From Klebsormidium nitens (lineage: Eukaryota; Streptophyta; Klebsormidiophyceae; Klebsormidiales; Klebsormidiaceae): a DNA stretch of 64,000 bases. The stretch spans positions 25,164 to 89,163 of the forward strand of contig DF237338.1 of the NCBI GenBank assembly GCA_000708835.1. Reading direction: 5' to 3'. Of the stretch, positions 1-8,650 are shown piece by piece. Below the pieces are notes generated by a model. That model did no database searches, had not been told where the DNA came from, and worked only from the letters and a program-made list of their open reading frames with translations. Position numbers and translations under genes: made by a program. Numbering within the stretch: position 1 is the stretch's first letter; every line of letters begins with the position of its first letter.

Positions 1-584
1 AAGACGTTTTACTCTGCTGAGGTCGTGAGGATTTCCAGAAAGCCATCTTGGAGTATTTCGAGGACCGTCGGGAGGACGATGCATGATGTTTCGGAGTCAG
101 AGACGAACTGAGGTGAAATTCCTAGCGTCCCTCAGTTCCTGCAGTATGCTCTGCAAGGCATGATATCGTGCCAGAGCATCGGATGACGCAACTCGTAGAC
201 TGCCATATGCTTTGTCACTGCCCTACTAATATTTGCATCATGACACTCGCGCCTGAGTCTGTCCGCAGTGGGCACTCTCAACTTGGTATGGAGGTATCGT
301 GAGAATCTCCTCATCATGTGTCTTTGAAGACTCTCGGTGTGACCCTTTTGGACCCTCGGCAATGGTGCGAAACGACCTGAGGCGTTCCAGCCTCATTGCA
401 AACTCGTCGTGGTCGCGAGAATCTCGACTCGAGAGAGGTGTTCGAAAGCCGTGAGTCAGCGAGTCCTGATCGGTCAAGAGCCCTGGCACTTCCATGTCAC
501 TTGTCTATCCCTCTGAAAAACTCACCGTCAATGGTACAGTAGAAGATTGCCGTTTTGCAGTTTGCCATTCGCCAAGCGATTCAC
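1..584. other. Left edge, no gene recognised
   Basis: No coding region with recognisable content was found on either strand. Short reading frames exist but show no domain or composition of a real protein. The last part leads into the dispersed ~220-bp repeat described next. Confidence 0.4.
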
Positions 585-1870
585 ATTTAGCCGCTTTGTT
601 TTGCTGACGTGGCACCCACCCATACCGCCCTGTAAGACGCAAGACACAAAGACGCTTTTTCGGGGACGGCCCCAGGATCCGGGAGTTGCCCAAGATTCCG
701 TCTCCGGATAACAGAAAGTTTCCAAATAATGCGTCTTACTGTCTTACTGTCTTGTACTATATATCACTAAGGAATCCATTAAGGAAAATCTCCCAGGGTC
801 CCTCTACAAGACACAATANNNNNNNNNNNNNNNNNNNNNNNNNNNNNNNNNNNNNNNNNNNNNNNNNNNNNNNNNNNNNNNNNNNNNNNNNNNNNNNNNN
901 NNNNNNNNNNNNNNNNNNNNNNNNNNNNNNNNNNNNNNNNNNNNNNNNNNNNNNNNNNNNNNNNNNNNNNNNNNNNNNNNNNNNNNNNNNNNNNNNNNNN
1001 NNNNNNNNNNNNNNNNNNNNNNNNNNNNNNNNNNNNNNNNNNNNNNNNNNNNNNNNNNNNNNNNNNNNNNNNNNNNNNNNNNNNNNNNNNNNNNNNNNNN
1101 NNNNNNNNNNNNNNNNNNNNNNNNNNNNNNNNNNNNNNNNNNNNNNNNNNNNNNNNNNNNNNNNNNNNNNNNNNNNNNNNNNNNNNNNNNNNNNNNNNNN
1201 NNNNNNNNNNNNNNNNNNNNNNNNNNNNNNNNNNNNNNNNNNNNNNNNNNNNNNNNNNNNNNNNNNNNNNNNNNNNNNNNNNNNNNNNNNNNNNNNNNNN
1301 NNNNNNNNNNNNNNNNNNNNNNNNNNNNNNNNNNNNNNNNNNNNNNNNNNNNAAGGAAAGTCTCCCAGGGTCCCTCTACAAGACACATTATTTTGCTGAC
1401 GTGGCAGAGGGATCCCCCAGTAGGCCTCCCATGCCATCAAGAGATAAAACCTTTGGATTCCACCACAAGACGCTTATTTTGCTGACGTGGCGCCAACCCA
1501 CCCATACCACCCTGTAAGACGCAAGACACAAAGACGCATTTTCGGGGACGGCCCCAGGATCCTGAGGTTCCAAGATCCCTGTCCCCGGATCTCAGAAAGT
1601 TTCCAAAAAATGCGTCTTACTGTCTTACTATCTTTTGTCAATAATCAGTAGGGGAATCACTAAGGGAAATAACCTTGGGCTTCACCACAAGACGCTTTAT
1701 TTTGCTGACGTGGCACCAACCCACTCATACCACCCTGTAAGACGCAAGACACAAAGACGCATGTTTGGGGACGATCCCAGGTCCCTGAAGTTCCGAGATC
1801 CCTGTCCCCGGATCTCAGAAAGTTTCCAAATAATGCGTCTTACTGTCTTACTGTCTTGTGTCAATAATCA
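585..1870. repeat. ~220-bp dispersed/tandem repeat array, interrupted by a gap
   Basis: Units share the order: a Lys-codon-like run ACAAGACGC, TTTTGCTGACGTGGC, CATACCACCCTGTAAGACGC, AAGACACAAAGACGCA, GGGGACG.CCCCAGGATCC, CGGATCTCAGAAAGTTTCC, then AATGCGTCTTACTGTCTTACTG. The last element starts near 728, 1609 and 1831, so the spacing of the last two is about 222 bases. The AAGACGCA and TGCGTCTT elements are inverted relative to each other, giving each unit a weak stem. The same family recurs at 19.5 and 45.0 kb. No open reading frame runs through a unit, so it is more like a satellite or non-autonomous element than a gene. Confidence 0.8.
820..1352. other. Assembly gap (N run)
   Basis: A run of N of about 533 bases inside the repeat array. 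The roughly 35 bases before the gap and after it are near-identical (both end CTCTACAAGACACA plus A/T), as expected if an assembler stopped inside a tandem array. Reading frames that cross it are meaningless. Confidence 0.95.
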
Positions 1871-2248
1871 GTAGGGATCATAACCCATTCCCGATCGGTT
1901 CACTAAAAGAGTGTAGTTTGCTGCCTCCTTTTTAGTTGCGAAGAGGTTCAATGCCTCTTGTAAGTCGAGGCACAGGGGCGCACTGTACACCTCGCCGTTG
2001 GGAAGATGAGCTGCGTGCAGCCACACTGCCGTGCAGGCCCACGAGCGGTAAGATCTGATTTGCTCTTTGGTGTATCGCCATGGGAGCATCAGTGAAGGGG
2101 AGACACTCATCACGCAGCAGATGAGAGGGGTAGCAGTCCCTCGTATGAAGTCCGTATAGTGCGGGAGGTGCTGCCTGCTCGTCTCCTCCCTCCATTGTAG
2201 AGAGATTAATTGGGGCATTGACTGCAAAGCAGCGGAAGGGTCTGACAT
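1868..2248 (-). CDS. Hypothetical protein, possible host gene or exon
   Basis: An uninterrupted 126-residue frame starting at an ATG. The predicted protein has mixed composition, several Trp residues and no low-complexity bias. I recognise no domain, signal peptide or membrane segment. It sits between the repeat array and a spliced gene on the other strand in the AT-rich host-like stretch, so it could be an exon of a longer gene. It could also be a chance frame; the start is supported only by being the first ATG. Confidence 0.3.
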   Translation of the reverse strand: MSDPSAALQSMPQLISLQWREETSRQHLPHYTDFIRGTATPLICCVMSVSPSLMLPWRYTKEQIRSYRSWACTAVWLHAAHLPNGEVYSAPLCLDLQEALNLFATKKEAANYTLLVNRSGMGYDPY

Positions 2249-3317
2249 TCTTCTTATCCTCTGGTGAGAGGGATTTCAGCAGGTTTTGAACGTATCACGA
2301 ATCAGACAGCTGAAACAGCGAAGGCCCCAATTTGCACCTCTGAAAGCACACTTTGGCAAGGGGAACGTGTCTGTTATTGTCTGGTCACGATGCATGTTCA
2401 GCATTGCAATATAGCTGATGGAAAGGGTAAGTATTTGTGATCTTGCTTGCTCCTCCCACCTGACACTGTGCTTGCAGCCTTTTTACAGAAAGACCTCTCT
2501 TGGTGGTGCAATCCCCTGGGGTAGCCTAACCCTGCTTCTGTCACATGCTATAGGACATGCTTATTGAAAGCAACTCATTAAGAGGTAAGATCTACACAGA
2601 CTAGAGCTTCCTGCACCAGTCTAGTCACAGGGTCTGAATATGGAAACCCTATCCCCCAGACCTAGCAAATCTCCTTCAAAATGCAGCTCACCTGGTGGAG
2701 TTCACAGGCTGTGTGCTTGGAAAAATAAACCCTACCACACAGCTCGAGCTGTCCCCAGCTGCTGTCCCCTTGCTGTCCCCAGCTGTTGTCGCCTTGCTGT
2801 CCCCTTGCTGTTCCATTGCAAGAGGAATGACGATGTCATCGTAAATTCCGCATGCAAGCGCAATGGCAGCAGCACTGACCTCAAGCTTGGGCACCTCTCT
2901 GCCCCAACCCGTCGCGTTTGAAGGCTGTGAGATTTGTGGTTGTTTGCTTCAGCTAGTGAGTTATGGTACGATAATGAACCGTACGATAACCCGTACAAAC
3001 AGTTAGATTCGTATTGAATGTTGATCCGGCAACGGTTGCACGGTGCTGAGTCACCAGTCTTGCGGGCCAGCTCACGTTGATGATGACGTAGATACTTCGT
3101 CCACATGTTATATTGGTCAACATCCTGGGCCTGACCTTCTGGAGTCCAGATACATGGAAACCCAAACAGAGCCAAACAGAGCCACGCGACAGCCAAATAC
3201 ATGGGAAAATACAAAACCTGAATCTTCATCTCTTCTCTTCTTGTGCTCTGTAGGCGCTTCTCTATACTTCTCTGTACTAAGTTTTGCGTTACCTGCAAAG
3301 TCCCATACAGAGGGAAA
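2249..3317. other. Intergenic, host-like
   Basis: No convincing gene. A short internal C/T-rich repeat of the type GCTGTCCCC(A/T) recurs several times at about 2750-2815. The 3' part may contain the 5' untranslated region or an upstream exon of the spliced gene that starts at 3318. Confidence 0.4.
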
Positions 3318-4563
3318 ATGGCGAACCGAGAGCTGAATCTATACCCCGAGTTAGCTGCCATCGATAAGATTAATCGGAGTCAGCTCATCAGAACATGCCC
3401 ATCCGATGGCAGAGCCCGCAGGTCATTGATGTTGACTGTCCATTATAACAAGAAAGGGATAGTGAAATTCTATAGGATTAAGGGAACAGGTGTCAAACTG
3501 CATAGTAAGTCGTCTGTCCGGTCCTGGCTCCATCAGCAGGGGTCGGCCATTTTCGACGAGTTTGACAAGATCAATGTCACAGGGGGTTTCAATGGGAATT
3601 ATGCGGTGCTAAATGATAGAGATGCCAATCTAGACGATGAGCAGAAGCCTTGCCCGCCTATTGCATTGAAGACAATTGAGGAAGGATGCGAATCCCAAGA
3701 GGATCCGGTAGTACTCGATGCCCAGGAGGATGAAGATCCGGTTCCCACCAAGCTGCAGTTGTTGAGAGAACGAGCTCAGCGGCATTGTAGGTTTTTGTGG
3801 AAGGTTCTTGCAACTGATGATAGCAACGACCCCCTGTCAATGACCGATTTTGACGTGCTCAGACAGGATTGCATTGAAACTGCACAAGACATGAACTCCA
3901 TCACGGCAGCCCGCGAGCAAAGGGAAGAGCAGACATCCCCGGTACGTAGTCCGCTTGTGAGTGTGGCTTGCTTCTAGGTGCTTTAGTTTTGCTTGTAGAT
4001 GTCTTGGCAATGAAGTCTGATTCTTATATGGAGCTGCAGATAACGCACACCGCAGAAGCCGTGGGTGGTCTGTTTCCAGTGGCCACCTGTCCAAACATTG
4101 CAAGTATGAACGAAGAAGAAAGTCTCGCTTGACTATCACTCAATCTTTTCATCTAATTTTGGCACACACAGGTTTTGTACGACTTCTTGTCTTTTCAGAT
4201 TTTGAAACATTGGACGAACTTGAAACTAGCATGAGTAAACCTCCACATTTAGGTGCATCCAAATCGACTAGCAAAGGTATGCCATGGTCTTGTGTTGTAT
4301 CTCCAGCCATATTTTCCCGTGATACCAATCTATGTAAACCTCCTTGGTACAAAGGTTCCATGTCAGTTCAAGCTTGACATACTATCCTTTCAGCCAAGAA
4401 AGCCATTGCTAGCGAACGCATGGTCCACACCACTCCAAGCCCTACATACACTTCATGCAGGGAATCTGCCAACCCAGGACATCGAGCTTCAGCGCTACGG
4501 AAGACGCATCAAGGAGGGAAAAAAGGTCGCTGCCTGATGGACAATGTTGTGAACATGAAATAG
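3318..4563 (+). CDS. Spliced host gene, four exons, unknown function
   Basis: Four exons join in one frame: 3318-3941, 4040-4103, 4199-4276 and 4394-4563, each bounded by GT and AG, with intron phases 0, 1 and 1. The result is about 311 residues ending in TAG at 4561. I derived the exons by hand; the agreement of all three phases is the main support. The first exon encodes a moderately charged protein with an acidic stretch; the last exon is basic. No family recognised. Its introns contrast with the intronless viral genes downstream and argue for a eukaryotic origin. An in-frame non-ATG extension upstream exists, so an earlier exon is possible. Confidence 0.55.
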
Positions 4564-5020
4564 GAGGACCTGCTTCGAAGAAGGGTTGCATCGGTATGAG
4601 AGAGGCGTTGGCCGGAATTCAAGGGGTCCGTGCAGACTTGCTAGAATAGCGAGAGTCAATTAGTCCAAAAAATGCTCCGACAGCACGTTCGTTTATGCAA
4701 AATGACAATCATGTGCTCCATATCAATTGCTTTTCTTTCGATCTCTGTATACGTATGCTAGCCGGTCGGCTCTTCTAGAGACGGCGGTAGTTGCCTCGAA
4801 TTAAATTATCAGTAGAGCCCACTAATGCAGGAACTCGCTTAGATCCAACTATTTCAAGAGTACTATGAAAACTTAGAAAAGCATGTTCTGATATATAAGT
4901 GAAAACGCGGCCTTGCGACTAGACACATCACACTGAAATTCCTCGCTTCCGGGACCTTATTACCATTTGCGCCAAAAATGTCGCCCGGACCGGGCCATAA
5001 ACTATAATAATAAGGAGCTA
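4564..5020. other. Junction between host-like and viral sequence, no gene seen
   Basis: AT-rich spacer after the spliced gene and before the first viral gene. No repeat, duplication or terminal sequence was recognised that would mark the integration point exactly. The switch to GC-rich, intronless coding sequence happens within this stretch. Confidence 0.4.
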
Positions 5021-6418
5021 CTATGCCCGGAACGCCTCGCGCATCAAGTTCTCGACCTCGTTCAACTGATAGGTCCAGACGTCGTATGCCTGTCCGTTCC
5101 CGATCTCGTTGGTGCCTAGGTATGCAGCTGAGAACTTGATGCGGTTGTTTGCCAGCATCGTTGCGTCTAGCGGGCCCGAAAACGTGGACGTGTGCGGAGC
5201 CCCGTTCTCCGCGACCGTGCGCTTCCACGACTTCTCTCCTGAATTCGAGACGAGCTCCACGATCTCGCCCTTGCCCGGCTGGCTCTTCCACATCCTGCCG
5301 AGCTTGCTGCCGACGACCGAGAGTCGCGCCGTCGCCAGTTGGTCGGCCCTCAGACCCAGGATATCCCTGCCGAACTCCTGGACTGTGACGCGCCGTGCGG
5401 CGGCTACGAGCCGAGGCGCCACGGGTGGCTCGATGCCGGGATCGGATGCGGGGCCGCTCGGTCCCAACACCGCGAGGCACTTGACGGCGAGGTTGTGGCG
5501 CGCGATGTTGATCATGCCGGTCAAGGCAGGGGGTGCGATGCCGGACGCCAAGCCGTCGATCAAGCGCTTGCTTCCCTCCATGAGCTCCCGAGTGCTCTCC
5601 ATGCGCAGGCGAGACGTCTCCGACTGCAATTTCGCCAACTCATTGGCGTGATTCGCCATCTCGTTAGCGTGCTTCGCCATCTCATTAGCGTGCTTTGTCT
5701 TCTCTAGCTCGATCTCGTGCGTCACCTTCAGGCGTTTGAGGGCTCTCGAATCTTCGTCCGTCTCCTCGGGCGGAACAGCGCGCTCGGCGACGGTCTTGGC
5801 TGCGGCCCGAGACTCCTCAGTGGTGACCTGCCCGGTCAGGTAGCGGAGCACGAGCGCAGTAACCTTGACCGCAAACGTGGGCGAGCACCAGGACGCCAGG
5901 TGAATGGCCAGCTGAGGGTGCACCCATGTGCCCCTCTGGTAGAGTGGACCATTGGTTATGGACTGGACAAGGTCAGCTATCGGAGTATGGAGAGATGTAG
6001 CCAGAGCGGTCCTGAAGGCCACGTTCCCTTCGACGGCGTTGTAATGTCCCCACATCTTGCCCGCAGACTGGCACATCTTCGTGGCGGAGACGTAGCCGTC
6101 GCTCAGGCGCATCTCGGTGATCATGCGGCCGTCATCTCCCCGCAGAGCATCCACGAAGTCCCTGGCCTGCTCGACGTCCGCTTCCGTCGGAGCGGCGACA
6201 ACCTGCTCTCGAACGGCTTGACAGCGGCTCATGTCCACCTGTCGAGGGTCGTCTTCGAACTTCCACAGGCGGCCATCGCGCAGGGCGAGGTTGGAGGCGG
6301 CGAAAGCTACGCTCGCCGCGGGAATACCGGTAGCCTCGGAAGCGGCACGTTTGCTATGATACCGGGTCATGGTGCCGGTCTCCGAGACGGCGAGGATGGG
6401 GCGCGACGCCGGCGCCAT
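5021..6418 (-). CDS. KilA-N domain DNA-binding protein
   Basis: 465 residues from the ATG at 6418; further upstream the frame is open but has no ATG. The central part (about residues 95-205) matches the KilA-N domain: DGYVSATKMC, the W-GHY element, GTWVHPQLAIHLASW and a following Leu-rich helix. A heptad-like stretch with repeated KHANEMA units follows (about 240-285) and predicts a coiled coil. The C-terminal third is globular and unassigned. KilA-N proteins are common, often multicopy, in giant viruses and bind DNA; the target here is unknown. Two broken copies of the KilA-N region lie immediately upstream, so this gene has been duplicated locally. Confidence 0.85.
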   Translation of the reverse strand: MAPASRPILAVSETGTMTRYHSKRAASEATGIPAASVAFAASNLALRDGRLWKFEDDPRQVDMSRCQAVREQVVAAPTEADVEQARDFVDALRGDDGRMITEMRLSDGYVSATKMCQSAGKMWGHYNAVEGNVAFRTALATSLHTPIADLVQSITNGPLYQRGTWVHPQLAIHLASWCSPTFAVKVTALVLRYLTGQVTTEESRAAAKTVAERAVPPEETDEDSRALKRLKVTHEIELEKTKHANEMAKHANEMANHANELAKLQSETSRLRMESTRELMEGSKRLIDGLASGIAPPALTGMINIARHNLAVKCLAVLGPSGPASDPGIEPPVAPRLVAAARRVTVQEFGRDILGLRADQLATARLSVVGSKLGRMWKSQPGKGEIVELVSNSGEKSWKRTVAENGAPHTSTFSGPLDATMLANNRIKFSAAYLGTNEIGNGQAYDVWTYQLNEVENLMREAFRA

Positions 6419-6644
6419 CTTTCCGAGAGTGGATTCTTGAAATGAATGAATGAGCTTGCTGGAAGTTATTTTAAAGGATTTTGAGCAGACTCTTCTGCGA
6501 CAAGTCCATGTAAAGTACAAGCTGCTTAACAGTCGCTTCCTTGCCAGTCTGACATGTAGTTATCCAGTGGCCATTGCGGCGTTCGCATACGTTTCTTTTT
6601 GTGCACCGTGTGCGATACGTTGCTTCCAACTTACCATGCTTTCA

Positions 6645-6775
6645 CGCAAACGTGGGTGAACACCAGGACGCCAGGTTGATTGCTAGCTGAGTTTGCACCT
6701 AGGTGCCTCTCTGATGATTTGGGCCGGCCATTGAGGACGAGGTCAATGGGCCTACCCATTGAGCTAGCTATAATG
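6645..6775 (-). pseudogene. KilA-N gene fragment, same orientation
   Basis: About 130 bases resemble the part of the KilA-N gene at 5868-5985, sharing for example CACCAGGACGCCAGGT and GGCCGGCCATTG-like blocks, but with many substitutions, small indels and lost frame. It is a decayed partial duplicate. No reading frame survives. Confidence 0.6.
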
Positions 6776-6825
6776 TGCGCAAGCACCAATTACGAACGAA
6801 GAGAATCATAGCTCTCCGCATCTTT

Positions 6826-6921
6826 TCGTGGATGCTCTGCGGGGAGATAACGGCCGCATGATCACCGAAATGCGTTTGAGCGACGGCTACGTCTTCGCCA
6901 CCAAGATGTGCAAGTCTGCTG
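6826..6921 (+). pseudogene. KilA-N gene fragment, inverted
   Basis: On the plus strand this encodes DALRGDNGRMITEMRLSDGY followed by V-FATKMC, almost identical to the core KilA-N segment of the intact minus-strand gene (its 6068-6165). It is therefore an inverted, truncated duplicate. Similarity is far higher than in the neighbouring fragment, so it is either younger or was copied separately. It stops abruptly after CKSA. Confidence 0.75.
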
Positions 6922-7150
6922 TGATCCAATATCGTAGGTGGCGCCCAGACGGCGCGCGCTTCGAATATAAAGACGGACGGCGTCCCAGTAGTCGATTCTA
7001 GCGAACCCGAACATCCTGGGCACCACCGAGTTGTATGAAAGAAGAAATATAGCGGGGAGCCGCCACCACAACTTCGACTGCGTCCATGGCGCGCAGCTTC
7101 GGAACCTACGGACTTTTCTTACGCAAAAGTTGTTTGTACGTTGTCCTTCC
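6922..7150. other. Spacer without recognisable gene
   Basis: A short minus-strand frame (to 7164) exists but overlaps the KilA-N fragment and has no recognisable content. I treat this stretch as non-coding remains between the KilA-N duplicates and the next gene. Confidence 0.35.
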
Positions 7151-8534
7151 TTAAGACATGCCATATTTACTTACTCGCTTCCGCTTCTGCCCTACTTGGT
7201 CGCCTCGTTCGTCGCTCTTCCATTTGTAGCCATTATAACAGATGTGCTCCACGGTGATCTCTCTATCAGGCACGTGAGTGAGATGGTATCGTAGCCGTTC
7301 CATGTATGCGCCCATCCGCCTGTCCCACGTCGTCTGATCTCGGATCACCGGCACGCCGTATTTGTTGTACTTGAAGCAGCTCGGGTGCCGTACGCCGTTT
7401 TCTGCCGTGAAGCCGTCTGGGTTGAACCTCAGCTGGACCTGGGGACGGTTGCCCGCATCCCGGAAGAGCTCCATCAGCCGCTTGTTTTCGCACGTGTAGT
7501 TACGGTGCTGGTCCTCATCGTTTTCGCAGTGCACCGTATGAGTGTACATGTCCACGAAGATGTCCGGCTTCCGCCCCGAGCACCCCCCTTGAAGCCTCTT
7601 GTCGAAGGTTACCTGAGAGTGGTTCGGGAGGATGCCAGCCGCTTTGATGTGGTCCGTAAAGTGCTGCTCCTTGACTCGGTAGTTGCGAGAGACCTTCTCG
7701 CCCGGGTGCAGGTACACGAAGCACCTCAGGCAGTATCCTTTGTAAGGCGTAGATTTTGCCCTCGTACCACACCCGTTTTCGCACATTGTATTCACCACGT
7801 CGACCATGCCGTCGGTCTTGCATGCGGCGCAACGGGTGGGTCTCTCGCCCACCAGCCCGAATCTAGGCTGCGACCTCTTGCACATGCACTTCCTATGAAC
7901 CACGTCCATCATGCCTTCCGTCTTGCAGGCGGCGCAACGGGTCGGCCTCTCGCCCTCGGCTCCAAAGCTAGGCAGCGCCCTCTTGCAGAGGCACCTCTTA
8001 TGAACCAAGTCCATCATGCCTTCCGTCTTGCAGGCGGTGCAGCGGGTTCGGCCTCTCGCCCTCGACCCCGAAGGTAGGCTGCGCCCTCTTGCAGAGGCAC
8101 CTCTTACTAACCACGTCGACCATGCCATCGGTCTTGCAGGCGGCGCAATGGGTCGGCCTCTCGCCCTCGGCTCCAAAGCTAGGCTGTGCCCTCTTGCAGA
8201 GGCACCTCTTATTAACCAAGTTTACCATGCCATCGGTCTTGCAGGCGGCGCAGTGGGTCGGCCTCTCGCCCTCGGCTCCAAAGCTAGGCTGTGCCCTCTT
8301 GCAGAGACACCTCTTATTAACCACGTCGACCATGCCATCGGTCTTGCAGGCGGCGCAGTGGGTCGGCCTCTGCCCCTCGACTCCGAAGCTAGGCTGTGCC
8401 CTTTTGCAGAAGCACTTTCGGTTTACCACGTCAACCATGCCATTCGTCTTGCATGAAGCACAGTGGGAAGGCGTCTCGCCATTCAACCCAAAAACAGGCC
8501 GGGCTCTCCCACATTTACACTTCAGGCCAGTCAT
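7151..8534 (-). pseudogene. EsV-1-7-repeat protein with C-terminal nuclease-like domain, one frameshift
   Basis: The 5' part (8534 to about 8048) encodes five Cys-rich repeats of the pattern C-x-C, QPSFGxEGxRPTHC, xxCKTDGMVDVV; the 3' part (about 8046 to 7151) continues with three more repeats in the next frame, then a domain with PDIFVDMY, ENDEDQHRNY and NKRLMEL motifs. An extra base near 8047 (GGGTTCGG where sister repeats read GGGTCGG) separates the halves. The repeats match the EsV-1-7 family named after Ectocarpus virus; the canonical final His is Cys here. The tail resembles PD-(D/E)xK-type nucleases of giant viruses by motif spacing, which is inference. ATG at 8534 chosen. Broken or a sequencing error. 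Confidence 0.8.
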
Positions 8535-8650
8535 CCTCACTTGCTTACAATATGTTGCTCGGTGACAACCGTACGCTTTCTTAAGTGAGAACTTTTTCTA
8601 ATATTGCACGTATCTAAAGAGAAGGGACCGTATGGTGTCGAAAAAGCTGC

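Noticed and set aside
686-1440. Open frames spanning the first N run
   Set aside because: They are open only because N carries no stop; flanks are repeat.
2732-3361. 209-residue minus-strand frame
   Set aside because: Overlaps simple GCTGTCCCC repeats and the start of the spliced plus-strand gene; no domain content.
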